Assembly: GCA_023393655.1 (NCBI GenBank)
Contig: JAEWKP010000432.1
Coordinates: 1 to 11,859 of the forward strand
Origin: Pseudomonadota bacterium
Lineage (GTDB): Bacteria > Pseudomonadota > Alphaproteobacteria > Rhizobiales > Beijerinckiaceae
DNA: 11,859 bases
Direction of reading: 5' to 3'
Shown here: piece after piece, positions 1-7,366 of the stretch
Position numbering within the stretch: the stretch's first letter is position 1
Layout: each line of letters starts with the position of its first letter
Made by a program: the position numbers and the translations under genes
Notes under the pieces: generated by a model
What the model was told of the DNA's origin: nothing
What the model saw: the letters and a program-made list of their open reading frames with translations, nothing else
The model's database searches: none

Positions 1-229
1 CCAGCCACCGGTCGCCGAGGTACCCGATCAGGGCGCCTGCGATGATGCCACCTGCGAGATCCGTCGCGGCGCGAAAGCCTGAGGACATCGCGCCCGCAAG
101 CGCCTTGTCCTCTCCAACCGGGCTCGCGCCCGGCTTTTCGTTCTCTTCCGCCCGCTTGATCGCGGTCTTCAGGGAACCCAGTCTTGCGCGCAACTCCGAG
201 TCTGAGGCGTTTGGGTCGGGTTCGGACAT
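1..229 (-). CDS. atpI: ATP synthase protein I (AtpI), 5' part only
   Basis: The gene runs off the left edge, so only the first 76 codons are present. After a charged, probably cytoplasmic N-terminus of about 50 residues comes the family's first membrane segment, reading FRAATDLAGGIIAGALIGYL followed by GDRWL. This pattern is typical of the small F0F1 ATPase subunit I (AtpI), an inner-membrane protein that usually heads the atp operon and helps assemble the c-ring or supply Mg2+. The ATG at 227-229 is preceded by GGAGG at 239-243 with nine bases between, which supports the start. The rest of the F0 operon should lie to the left of the window. A TTGACA promoter lies about 100 bp upstream. The second membrane helix is not visible because of the cut. 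Confidence 0.85.
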   Translation of the reverse strand, partial: MSEPDPNASDSELRARLGSLKTAIKRAEENEKPGASPVGEDKALAGAMSSGFRAATDLAGGIIAGALIGYLGDRWL

Positions 230-619
230 GGTCTTGGGCCTCCGTCTTGATCGCGTTTACGTCGCGATCCCGCGAAAAACCACTATAACCACGATCAAAC
301 CCGCGCATCGAGCCGTCGTCAGCACGGCCTCCTTTATTGGCAGCCCCCGGCGCTGTCAAGACAGGGGGATAATGTCTAACGCATTGGAATATCTATAAAT
401 TCTGGCAAAGTGCGACAATCTCGCCGCATTGCGGGAGCGAATGTGGCATTTTTTCAGCGGCGCCGGCGCGTTTTCCCAAGGCGTTCGTCATCAAAGCAGC
501 GCAACAGCCGGGCCGTCATTCTCAGGTGCAGCCGAGCGCAGACCCGAGAATCGCGGGACAAGAGACAATAGGAGCCTGCTTCGGCCTGGGATGGCCCGGG
601 CATGGTGGCACGTCCCTGC
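230..619. other. Non-coding interval between smc and atpI
   Basis: No credible gene is visible here: short frames lack good ribosome binding sites and family resemblance. It holds the atpI ribosome binding site and promoter on the minus strand. It should also hold the end of the smc transcript. An imperfect hairpin with arms at 584-590 and 595-601 (one mismatch on the minus strand) lies just past the smc stop but has no T-run after it. A GC-rich palindrome at about 459-471, followed on the minus strand by a run of T complement (AAAAAA), is not a classical terminator either. How smc transcription ends is unclear. Confidence 0.6.
331..359 (-). promoter_or_regulatory. Probable sigma-70-type promoter of the atp operon
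   Basis: On the minus strand there is a perfect TTGACA (354-359), then 17 bases, then a poor AT-rich -10 region (TAAAGG at 331-336, or AATAAA one or two bases earlier). The -35 lies inside an inverted repeat (CTGTC-AA-GACAG on the plus strand, 353-364) flanked by runs of C and G. Transcription would start near 325, giving a leader of about 95 bases before atpI. The -35 is convincing; the -10 is inferred from spacing. Confidence 0.5.
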
Positions 620-3600
620 CTAGCCCGCCTCGCGGATGCGCTCTGCCGTCGCGAGGTCGACCGATACCATCTGGCTCACCCCGCGTTCCGCCATCGTCAC
701 CCCGAAGAGGCGCTCCATCCGGGCCATGGTGATCGGATTATGCGTGATCAGGATGAAGCGGGTCTGCGTATTGCGGGCCATGTCGACGAGCAGGTCGCAG
801 TAGCGCTCGACATTGGCGTCGTCGAGCGGCGCGTCGACCTCGTCGAGCACGCAGATCGGCGAGGGATTGGTCAGGAACACCGCGAAGATCAGCGCGGTCG
901 CGGTCAGCGCCTGTTCGCCGCCGGAGAGCAGCGTCATCACCTGCGGCTTCTTGCCGGGTGGCCGCGCGAAGATTTCGAGCCCGGCATCGAGGGGGTCTTC
1001 CGAATCCACCAGCCTGAGCTCCGCCTCGCCGCCGCCGAACAGCACGCCGAACAGCCGCTGGAAATGGCCGTTGACGACATCGAAGGCGGCGATCAGGCGT
1101 TCGCGGCCTTCGCGGTTGAGCGCGCCGATCGCCTGCCGCAGGCGGCGGATCGCTTCGGTCAGGTCGTCGCGCTCACCGGCAAGCCCTTCGCGCTTGGCCT
1201 TCACCTCGGTCAGTTCGTCCTCGGCGCGCAGGTTGACCGCGCCGAGCCGCTCGCGCTCGCCCTTGAGATTGGCGAGCCGCCGCTCGACCGCTTCCGGCTC
1301 CGGCAGGGCGTCTCCGGACTTGATGCCGGCGATCGATTGCAACCCGTCGAGATGGGTATCAAGACCATCCTCGGTCTGCCGAGTGATGTCGGCGACGCGC
1401 TGGCGGGCGGCTTCCAGCCGTGCATCGGCCGAGGCGCGGCGTTCGCGGGCGCCGGACAGGCCTTCGAGCGCGATCCGTGCCTGCCGGTCGGCCTCAGCCA
1501 GCGTGGTTTCGCCGGCTGCGAGCTTGTCGGCGGCTTCCCGGCGTGCCGTTTCGGCCTGTTCGATCTCGGCGAGGAGGCGCCGCCGCTCGGTCAGGAAAGT
1601 GTCGGGCGCTTCCAGCAGCGTCCGCTGTTCGGCGCGGGCGGCCGCGATCCGGCGCGCCGTCTCTTCCGAGCTGTGACGGCTCGCTGCTGCACGTTCCGTC
1701 CAGGCCTTGATGTCAGCGGCGATCCCGGCGCGGCGCCGGCTGCGCAATTCGACCTCGCGCGCCAGCGTCTGGACGCGTGCACGCGCATCGGAGGCGGCCG
1801 AGCGGCGCTCGCCGAGCTGCACGCGCGCCTTGAGCAACGTGTTTTCAAGCTCCGCCGGAGCGGGCAGGGCGGCAAGCCCGGCCTCATGGGTCGCGATCAG
1901 GCTCGTCGCTTCGGAAACGGCCTGGCCCAGCCGCTTGATCGCCTCGGCCAGTGTCGAGCGTTTCACCAGCGTCTCGGCAGCCTTGTGTTCGGCGCTGGCC
2001 AGGCGCTGACGGTCCTCGTCGACGGCGCGCCGGGCCTGCCGCGTCGCTTCGATCGCGGCGGTTTCCGCCTGTGCGGCAGCGCGTGCCACGGAGCCTGCTG
2101 TTTCCAGAGCCTTGCGGGTTGTTTCGGCAGCCGCGCGCGCGGCCTTCGCCTCCTTTTCCAGATCGCCGAGGCGGTTCTTCTCCGACAGGCGCCGCGCCGC
2201 GGGCGAAGGGGCGTCCGCAGCGCTGGTGAAGCCGTCCCAGCGCCAGAGATCGCCTTCGCGCGAGACGAGGACCTGCCCCTGTTTCAATTGCAGGCGAACG
2301 GCCTCGCCATTCTCGCGGGCGACAACGCCGATCTGGGCGAGGCGCCGTTGCAACGCCGCTGGAGCCTCGACATGGCCGAGTAGGGTTTCGATGCCATCGG
2401 GCAAGGCGGGATCGCCGGTGCCGGGGCCGGTATCGTCCCAATGCGCCGGCGCATTGGCCTCGGCGGAGGCGTCGAGATCGTCGCCCAGCGCCGCGCCGAG
2501 CGCGATCTCGTAGCCCTTCGCGACGCTGATCGCGTCGAGGACCGCCGGCCAGCGATCCCCGGCCGCCGGCGCGAGCAGCTTGCGCAGCGTGCCGATCTCG
2601 GTGTCGAGCCGCTGCGCCCTCCGATCCGCCTCGGCAAGCGGTGCGCGCAATTCGGTCTCGCGCTCGCGCGCCGCCGCGACGGCGCTCCGGGCCGAAACGG
2701 TCCCGGCCTCGGCCGCCAGCGCTGCCTTTTCCGCTGCGGTCACCGCTTCGCGCAGCCTGTCCAGCGCAACCTTGGTGTCGGACGCATCGAGCGCGCTTTG
2801 TTCGCGGCGCAGCTTGTCCTGTTCGGCCGCCGCCCGGTTGCGGCGTTCGCCTGCCTCTCGAACCGAGCGTTCCAGCGCATCGCGCCGCGCGGTGAGTTCG
2901 GACAATCCCGCCTGGGCCGAAGCATGCTCTGCCTCGGCCGCGGCGAGCCCGTCTTCCGCCTCGCGCTGGGCCGTTGCCGCTGCTTCGGCATCCCCGGCGG
3001 CGCCATCGTTTTCGCCCGCAAGCGCGGCGTCCTCTTCCGCAAGCCGGGCGAGGCTGTCGGAAGCATCGCGGCCGATATTCTCCTGCCGCGACAGGTCAGC
3101 CTGCAATTCGGCGAGGCGCTTGCCGAGTTCCTCTGCGCGCAGGCGGGCACGCCTGTTCTCGGCTTCGAGTTCGTCCAGCCCGCGTTTCAGCCGGACCAGC
3201 GCGGCGGCGGCCGTCGCCTCGCCCTCGCGCAAGGCCGGCAATTCGTGTGCGGCGATGGCCTGTCGCTTGGCGGCCTCGGCCTGGAGCCCGGTCTGGTCGG
3301 CGACGCCCCGCACCGCTTCTTCCAGCACATGCGCGGCCTGCGCCTCCTGGGCGCGGGCGTCGTGCAGGGCAATGACGGCGAGCGTCGCCTCGGCCCGGCG
3401 GATGTCGGCGGCGAGGCTGCGATAGCGCCCCGCCTGCCGCGCCTGCCGCTGCAACGCGTCGATCTGCCCGTCGATCTCGCCGAGCACGTCTTCCAGCCGG
3501 GTCAGATTGTCTTCCGCGCCGCGCAGGCGCAGCTCCGCCTCGTGGCGGCGGCTGTGCAGGCCGGCGATGCCGGCGGCGTCCTCGAGGATGCGGCGACGCG

Positions 3601-4075
3601 ATTGCGGCTTGGCCGAGATGATCTCGCTGATCTGCCCCTGCCGGACGAGGGCCGGCGAGCGCGCGCCGGTCGCGGCATCGGCGAAGAGGAGCTGCACGTC
3701 CTTGGCGCGCACCTCCTTGCCGTTGATGCGATAGGTCGAGCCTTCCTCGCGCTCGATCCGGCGCGTGACTTCCAGCACATCGGTTTCGTTGAAGGCGGCC
3801 GGCGCCTTGCGATCGCTGTTGTCGAGGGTGAGCGAGACCTCGGCCATGTTGCGGGCCGGGCGCTCGTTCGAGCCGCCGAAGATGACGTCGTCCATCCCCG
3901 AGCCGCGCATGTTCTTGAACGAGCTTTCGCCCATCACCCAGCGCAGGGCTTCGACGAGATTGGACTTGCCGCAGCCATTGGGGCCGACGACGCCGGTCAG
4001 CCCGGGCTCGATCATGAACTCGGTCGGCTCGACGAAGGTCTTGAAGCCGGCAAGCTTGAGGCGCGTCAGATGCAT
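620..4075 (-). CDS. smc: Chromosome segregation protein Smc
   Basis: This 1151-residue protein is a complete bacterial SMC ATPase, which forms a ring with ScpA and ScpB (not in this window) and compacts and separates sister chromosomes. The N-terminal head carries MHLTRLKLAGFKTF and the Walker A GPNGCGKSN at residues 31-39. A long Ala/Glu/Arg-rich coiled coil follows (about 170-500). The hinge lies at about 500-615, including the run WPAVLDAISVAKGYEIALGAALG. The returning coil runs to about 1000. The C-terminal head has the ABC signature LSGGEQ at 1050-1055, the Walker B/D-loop VLDEVDAPLDD from 1076, and the switch His in ITHNP at 1112. The length matches alphaproteobacterial Smc and all ATPase motifs are intact. 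A GAGG lies about eight bases before the ATG. It follows the dsbA-like gene by 123 bp on the same strand and may be read through from it. Large open frames opposite this gene are GC-rich shadows. Confidence 0.97.
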   Translation of the reverse strand: MHLTRLKLAGFKTFVEPTEFMIEPGLTGVVGPNGCGKSNLVEALRWVMGESSFKNMRGSGMDDVIFGGSNERPARNMAEVSLTLDNSDRKAPAAFNETDVLEVTRRIEREEGSTYRINGKEVRAKDVQLLFADAATGARSPALVRQGQISEIISAKPQSRRRILEDAAGIAGLHSRRHEAELRLRGAEDNLTRLEDVLGEIDGQIDALQRQARQAGRYRSLAADIRRAEATLAVIALHDARAQEAQAAHVLEEAVRGVADQTGLQAEAAKRQAIAAHELPALREGEATAAAALVRLKRGLDELEAENRRARLRAEELGKRLAELQADLSRQENIGRDASDSLARLAEEDAALAGENDGAAGDAEAAATAQREAEDGLAAAEAEHASAQAGLSELTARRDALERSVREAGERRNRAAAEQDKLRREQSALDASDTKVALDRLREAVTAAEKAALAAEAGTVSARSAVAAARERETELRAPLAEADRRAQRLDTEIGTLRKLLAPAAGDRWPAVLDAISVAKGYEIALGAALGDDLDASAEANAPAHWDDTGPGTGDPALPDGIETLLGHVEAPAALQRRLAQIGVVARENGEAVRLQLKQGQVLVSREGDLWRWDGFTSAADAPSPAARRLSEKNRLGDLEKEAKAARAAAETTRKALETAGSVARAAAQAETAAIEATRQARRAVDEDRQRLASAEHKAAETLVKRSTLAEAIKRLGQAVSEATSLIATHEAGLAALPAPAELENTLLKARVQLGERRSAASDARARVQTLAREVELRSRRRAGIAADIKAWTERAAASRHSSEETARRIAAARAEQRTLLEAPDTFLTERRRLLAEIEQAETARREAADKLAAGETTLAEADRQARIALEGLSGARERRASADARLEAARQRVADITRQTEDGLDTHLDGLQSIAGIKSGDALPEPEAVERRLANLKGERERLGAVNLRAEDELTEVKAKREGLAGERDDLTEAIRRLRQAIGALNREGRERLIAAFDVVNGHFQRLFGVLFGGGEAELRLVDSEDPLDAGLEIFARPPGKKPQVMTLLSGGEQALTATALIFAVFLTNPSPICVLDEVDAPLDDANVERYCDLLVDMARNTQTRFILITHNPITMARMERLFGVTMAERGVSQMVSVDLATAERIREAG

Positions 4076-4198
4076 GGCAGCACCTCGCCGGCTCGAAACA
4101 ACGCAGCCCTCGTCCTACGGGAAGCCGCTGTGCGGGTCCTCAAGACAAGGGCTGTGATGAAACGCACGCTGCAGACGCGCGACCGGAAAGCCGCCGCC

Positions 4199-4819
4199 TC
4201 AATTACCGAGGAGCGGCTCCAGGATCTTGTCGAATTCGGCGATCGTGAGCGCACCGGATCGCTTCTGCCCATTGATGAAAAAGGTCGGCGTCGAATCCAC
4301 GCCAGCCTTGGCCCCACCATCCTTCACCACCGTGACGGCGTCATAGATGTCTTGGCGTTTCAAGCAGGCTTCAAAGGATTCCTGTGTGAAACCGGCCTGT
4401 TTCACCAGCGCGGAGAGAGCGTCGACCGGCTTGTCGGTGAAGGCCCAGTTGCGCTGCTGCGCGAACAGCAGATCGGTCATCGGGATGTATTTGTCGTTGC
4501 CGTTGCAGCGGGCGAGCATGAAGCCAGCCGTCGCCAGCGGATCGAGCGGGAATTCGCGCAGCGTGAAACGCACCTTGCCGGTGTCGATGTATTTCTTCTT
4601 CAGCTCCGGCCAGGTCGTTTCGTGGAAATGCGCGCAATGCGAGCAGGTCATCGAGGCATATTCGACGATGGTGACCTTGGCATCGGCCGGGCCGAGCCAG
4701 ACGTCCCCGAGGGGGCCGGGATCGGGCAGCTTGGTCTGGGCCCGCGCGGTGTTGCCACCGGCGAGCGCGGCAGCGGCGATGCCGGCTGCGCCGGTCAGGA
4801 GCTGTCGCCTGTTCGTCAT
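4199..4819 (-). CDS. DsbA-like thiol:disulfide oxidoreductase (DsbA family, thioredoxin-like)
   Basis: This 206-residue exported protein probably oxidises or isomerises thiols of periplasmic proteins. A Tat-like or Sec signal opens it (NRRQLLTG, then an Ala-rich hydrophobic stretch and a possible cleavage site near ARA-QT at residue 27). The thioredoxin fold carries the redox motif C59-S-H-C62 in YASMTCSHCAHFHETTWPEL and the cis-proline T177-P178 in GVDSTPTFFING. Two further cysteines, C105 and C152, could form a second disulfide. I chose the ATG at 4817-4819 because GAGGA (4829-4833) sits nine bases upstream. A TTG at 4841-4843 would lengthen the protein by eight residues but lies only a few bases from the predicted transcript start and lacks such a site. 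The family (COG1651/Thioredoxin_4) is clear; the exact partner is not. In the sequence it stands between the DciA-like gene and smc, all on the minus strand. Confidence 0.9.
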   Translation of the reverse strand: MTNRRQLLTGAAGIAAAALAGGNTARAQTKLPDPGPLGDVWLGPADAKVTIVEYASMTCSHCAHFHETTWPELKKKYIDTGKVRFTLREFPLDPLATAGFMLARCNGNDKYIPMTDLLFAQQRNWAFTDKPVDALSALVKQAGFTQESFEACLKRQDIYDAVTVVKDGGAKAGVDSTPTFFINGQKRSGALTIAEFDKILEPLLGN

Positions 4820-4854
4820 CGTGAAAGATCCTCGGAAGGTCAAAGTCGCTTGGA

Positions 4855-4882
4855 GCTATAGTGGTCAGTGCGATTGTGGCAA
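4855..4882 (-). promoter_or_regulatory. Promoter of the DsbA-like gene (and perhaps smc)
   Basis: On the minus strand, TTGCCA (4877-4882; five of six to TTGACA) is followed after 16 bases by TATAGC (4855-4860; four of six to TATAAT). Transcription would begin near 4848, leaving a leader of about 28 bases that contains the GAGGA ribosome binding site. This is the best sigma-70-like promoter in the window and supports the ATG at 4819 over the TTG at 4843. No equally good promoter is seen in the 123 bp before smc, so smc may be co-transcribed from here. Confidence 0.6.
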
Positions 4883-4910
4883 GAGCGCATCCTGCCGCGC
4901 ACCGCGCTGC

Positions 4911-5408
4911 TCACGAAGCCGTGTCGTCGCCTCGCGTTTTCGCGTTGAGCGCCACAGCCCGGCCGAGCCGGGCCAGCGCCTCGCGCAGGCCCTCGTCGGC
5001 CACGCCGGCAACCTGCGCCTCGACGCGGGCCGCCGTCGCTCCGTCCAGCCTGGGCGCCGGCTTCGACGTGACGGGCGCCGCGACCGGTCCCTGCTTGAGC
5101 ACGAGCTTGCCGACGGCGCGCCAGCCGAGATGGGTGTTGACGCGCTCGACCAGCAACGGCCCGAGCTGCTGCATCTCCAGCGCGAAGGCGCTCTCGACCC
5201 GCACCACCATGGTCGCCGGCTCGGACACCTCGCCCGGTGCCGGCCGGCGCCGTGGCCAGTCGATCTTGAGCGGACGCGAGCGCGCCGCCAGCCGCTCGCC
5301 TGCGATCTCCGGCCAGAGCGAGACGATGGCGCGTCCCGCGAAGCCCTGCGCGGCGAGCGCGGGCGCGATGCAGTCGTCGATCAGCTCTGCGAGGGGTTTG
5401 GCGGACAT
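4911..5408 (-). CDS. DUF721 / DciA-like protein (putative replicative helicase loader)
   Basis: This 165-residue soluble protein shows the DUF721 pattern. An N-terminal helix (LAELIDDCIAPALAAQGFAGRAIVSLWPEIAGERLAA is the region, residues about 6-42) has the conserved W-P-E-I-G core. A beta-rich part ends in MVVRVESAFALEMQQLGPLLVERVNTHLG (about 87-115), where the L-Q-L-P-L-V-N pattern is typical. The tail is Ala/Arg rich and low in complexity. DUF721 proteins include DciA, which recruits or loads DnaB helicase in most bacteria lacking DnaC; that role here is by family. The ATG at 5406-5408 is preferred because the family domain begins just after it. An in-frame ATG at 5474 would add 22 residues lacking family likeness. 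No Shine-Dalgarno is visible, and a promoter is placed so that transcription would begin at the A of the ATG. It is divergent from mutY, 86 bp apart. Confidence 0.8.
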   Translation of the reverse strand: MSAKPLAELIDDCIAPALAAQGFAGRAIVSLWPEIAGERLAARSRPLKIDWPRRRPAPGEVSEPATMVVRVESAFALEMQQLGPLLVERVNTHLGWRAVGKLVLKQGPVAAPVTSKPAPRLDGATAARVEAQVAGVADEGLREALARLGRAVALNAKTRGDDTAS

Positions 5409-5414
5409 GGCTTT

Positions 5415-5443
5415 ATTGTGGGCGCGGGGACGGTAGCCTGCAA
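5415..5443 (-). promoter_or_regulatory. Putative promoter of the DciA-like gene, possibly leaderless
   Basis: On the minus strand TTGCAG (5438-5443) and CACAAT (5415-5420) are separated by 17 bases. The -10 matches TATAAT at four of six and the -35 matches TTGACA at three of six. Six bases separate the -10 from the ATG, so the predicted first transcribed base is the A of the start codon. Spacing is ideal; hexamers are only fair. Confidence 0.4.
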
Positions 5444-5460
5444 GCGGTGCATGAAGCCGC

Positions 5461-5488
5461 TTGCGGTCACCCATGACTGCGCTACATC
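5461..5488 (+). promoter_or_regulatory. Weak candidate promoter of mutY, possibly leaderless
   Basis: TTGCGG (5461-5466), 16 bases, then TACATC (5483-5488), with the mutY ATG beginning six bases later. Each hexamer matches consensus at only three of six, so this rests mainly on spacing and on the lack of any Shine-Dalgarno before the mutY ATG. Confidence 0.25.
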
Positions 5489-5494
5489 CGGATC

Positions 5495-6559
5495 ATGACC
5501 GCCGAGGCCCGCGCCGCCGATCTTCTCGTCTGGTACTATCGCCATCGCCGGGCGCTGCCCTGGCGTGCGAATGCGGGCGAGCGGCCCGACCCTTATCGCG
5601 TCTGGGCCTCCGAGATCATGCTGCAGCAGACCACGGTCACGGCGGTGAAGCCCTATTACGAGCGCTTCATGACCCGCTTCCCGACCGTGAAGGCTCTTGC
5701 CGAGGCGCCGTCAGAGGATGTCATGCAGGCCTGGGCCGGGCTCGGCTACTATTCCCGCGCCCGCAATCTCCACGCCTGCGCGAAGGCGGTGATGGAGGGC
5801 CATCGCGGTCGCTTTCCCGATACGGAGGAGGGCTTGCGCGCTTTGCCGGGCATCGGCGCCTATACGGCCGGCGCCGTCGCGGCGATCGCCTTCGACCGGC
5901 CGGCTGCCGCCGTCGACGGCAATGTCGAGCGCGTGATGAGCCGGCTTTTCGCGATTACGGACGAATTGCCCGGCGCCCGCCCCCTGATTCGCGAGAAGGT
6001 CCTGGCGCTGCTGCCGCACGATCGGCCGGGCGATTTCGCGCAAGCGCTGATGGATCTCGGCGCCACCATCTGCACGCCGCGCAATCCGGCCTGCGGCCTC
6101 TGCCCCTGGCGCGAGCCCTGCCGGGCACGGATCGCCGGTACGCAGGAGAGCTTTCCGCGCAAGGCGCCGAAGAAGGCCGGCGTCACGCGCTATGGCGCGG
6201 CTTTCGTGCTGACCCGGCAGGATGGCGCTATCCTGCTGCGCACGCGGCCGGCCAAGGGCCTGCTCGGCGGCATGGCCGAGGTGCCGACCAGCGAATGGCG
6301 GCCCGACTACGAACTCGACGGCGCCGCGCAGGACGCGCCATTGCCGCTGAGCTGGATGCAGCTTGCGGAACCGGTGCGCCATGTCTTCACGCATTTTCCG
6401 CTGGAACTGACGGTGTTCACCGGCAGCGTTCCCGAGCGCACGCAGGCTCCGGCCGGGATGCGCTTCACGAAGCTGGCGAATCTCGCCGGCGAGCCGCTGC
6501 CGAGCCTCATGCTGAAGGTCGTCGAGCGCGCCGGGCTCTACAATTCGAAGACGCGATAG
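5495..6559 (+). CDS. mutY: A/G-specific adenine DNA glycosylase MutY
   Basis: This 354-residue base-excision repair enzyme removes adenine mispaired with 8-oxoguanine. Motifs run in the expected order: the catalytic Glu40 in SEIMLQQTTV, the GLGYYSRARNLH segment at 82-93, the helix-hairpin-helix LPGIGAYTAGAVAAIAF at about 117-133, the catalytic Asp141 in AAVDGNVERV, and the [4Fe-4S] ligands C193-x6-C200-x2-C203-x5-C209. A C-terminal NUDIX-like domain for 8-oxoG recognition starts near residue 230 and includes VRHVFTHFPLEL near 295-306. Length and motifs are normal and nothing appears broken. The ATG at 5495 lacks a Shine-Dalgarno, and in-frame sequence upstream meets a stop at 5474-5476, so the start cannot move far. 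It is the first gene on the plus strand, divergent from the DciA-like gene, and its last 22 bases overlap the convergent protease gene. Confidence 0.97.
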   Translation: MTAEARAADLLVWYYRHRRALPWRANAGERPDPYRVWASEIMLQQTTVTAVKPYYERFMTRFPTVKALAEAPSEDVMQAWAGLGYYSRARNLHACAKAVMEGHRGRFPDTEEGLRALPGIGAYTAGAVAAIAFDRPAAAVDGNVERVMSRLFAITDELPGARPLIREKVLALLPHDRPGDFAQALMDLGATICTPRNPACGLCPWREPCRARIAGTQESFPRKAPKKAGVTRYGAAFVLTRQDGAILLRTRPAKGLLGGMAEVPTSEWRPDYELDGAAQDAPLPLSWMQLAEPVRHVFTHFPLELTVFTGSVPERTQAPAGMRFTKLANLAGEPLPSLMLKVVERAGLYNSKTR

Positions 6560-7266
6560 GTCATCGTCGGCAGTTCGACGGACCATTTGAAATAGCCCTT
6601 CGAGTAGATCTTGCCGCGGTTCGGCGGCCAGGGATCGTGGATGCGCAGCGTCGTACCGGTGCCGTCCGGATTGCCGTCGCCGCGCATGCCGACGATGACG
6701 ATCATGTGGCCGGGGCTGCCGCGACCGGCCGTGTATTCATCGACGCGCCAGAGCATGTCGAACATCAGCGGCCCACGGGCCACCGCCTGCCGAAGCTGCT
6801 CGACCGACCAGGATTGGGGCGCGTTGCAGCGCAGCCCATGGATGCGGCCATAGCGCTGGCCGGTCACGATCGCCTGGTCGCTTTCGGAGGAGTTCAGCAG
6901 CCCGCCATCGGAGGCGATCATGTCCGGCGGCGTCCTGGCGATGATGATCGGCACGGTCGATTTCTTCATCATCGCCGTCGAGGTCGCCCAACAGGTCGTG
7001 TTGGTCGGCTGCGCGATGAAGGGGACCTTGTGCAGGATTGGCGCGAAGGCCTCGGTGTCGTAGAGGCAAGCCTGGGTCGCCGGCCCCGCCTGACCATCCT
7101 CGACCAGCCAGTTCTTGCGCTGGAAGGCCAGGACCGCGTTGTGCGTGAAGTTGCCGAACTGGCCGTCGGGAACGAGCTTCGGGATCGGCTTCAGCTTGGC
7201 GTTCAGCGCTTCCTGAAGCGTCTTGGCCTCGGGTCCACGGGAACCGGTCTTGAGGATCGTCGCCAT
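6538..7266 (-). CDS. Peptidoglycan-binding domain fused to papain-like (C70/AvrRpt2-type) cysteine protease
   Basis: The 242-residue protein has two parts. Residues about 5-68 form a peptidoglycan-binding type 1 domain: the LQEALN helix, DGQFGNFTHNAVLAFQRKN, and a closing DGQAGPATQ. Residues about 80-242 look like a papain-like protease of the AvrRpt2/C70 kind. The candidate catalytic Cys92 is in NTTCWATSTAMM, His187 in GHMIVIVG, and Asp211 in IHDPWPPNRG. There is no signal peptide or membrane segment, odd for a protein with a wall-binding domain; it may be secreted by a specialised system, act after lysis, or use the first domain for other contacts. Substrate is unknown. The ATG at 7264-7266 has a GAGGG eight or so bases upstream. 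It is a lone gene between mutY (overlapping by 22 bp at the 3' ends) and ccrM. Family assignment is by pattern only; a C39-like peptidase is the main alternative. Confidence 0.75.
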   Translation of the reverse strand: MATILKTGSRGPEAKTLQEALNAKLKPIPKLVPDGQFGNFTHNAVLAFQRKNWLVEDGQAGPATQACLYDTEAFAPILHKVPFIAQPTNTTCWATSTAMMKKSTVPIIIARTPPDMIASDGGLLNSSESDQAIVTGQRYGRIHGLRCNAPQSWSVEQLRQAVARGPLMFDMLWRVDEYTAGRGSPGHMIVIVGMRGDGNPDGTGTTLRIHDPWPPNRGKIYSKGYFKWSVELPTMTYRVFEL

Positions 7267-7292
7267 GCTGCCGCCCTCGCTGTCATAGGTTC

Positions 7293-7325
7293 AGGATGCG
7301 CGCGCCGATGGCGGGTGCGCATCCT
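7293..7325. repeat. Nine-base-pair inverted repeat between ccrM and the protease gene
   Basis: AGGATGCGC at 7293-7301 is the exact reverse complement of GCGCATCCT at 7317-7325, with a 15-base loop that holds a further GCC/GGC pairing. It lies 42 bp past the ccrM stop and 27 bp before the protease ATG, both on the minus strand. No T-run follows on either strand, so it may be a Rho-independent-like stop without U tail, an mRNA 3'-end stabiliser for ccrM, or a leader structure of the protease mRNA. Confidence 0.5.
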
Positions 7326-7366
7326 ACGAACATATGACGATAGGGCAGGGTGTGCGAGGCGGCAGC

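Noticed and set aside
42..398. Plus-strand frame of 118 codons opposite atpI
   Set aside because: Antisense to atpI and its promoter; no ribosome binding site.
584..601. Terminator for smc
   Set aside because: The hairpin has a mismatch on the minus strand and no T-run follows, so it was not listed as a terminator.
602..2383. Long open frame on the plus strand opposite smc (593 codons)
   Set aside because: It is a GC-rich shadow of smc: no ribosome binding site, Arg/Gly/Ala-rich product with no family pattern, while the minus strand has all Smc motifs.
4820..4843. TTG start adding eight residues to the DsbA-like protein
   Set aside because: Lies almost at the predicted transcript start and lacks a ribosome binding site; the ATG at 4819 has GAGGA at the right distance.
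2441..4861. Open frame of 806 codons on the plus strand opposite smc and the DsbA-like gene
   Set aside because: It crosses two real genes and the gap between them; its product has no recognisable domain.
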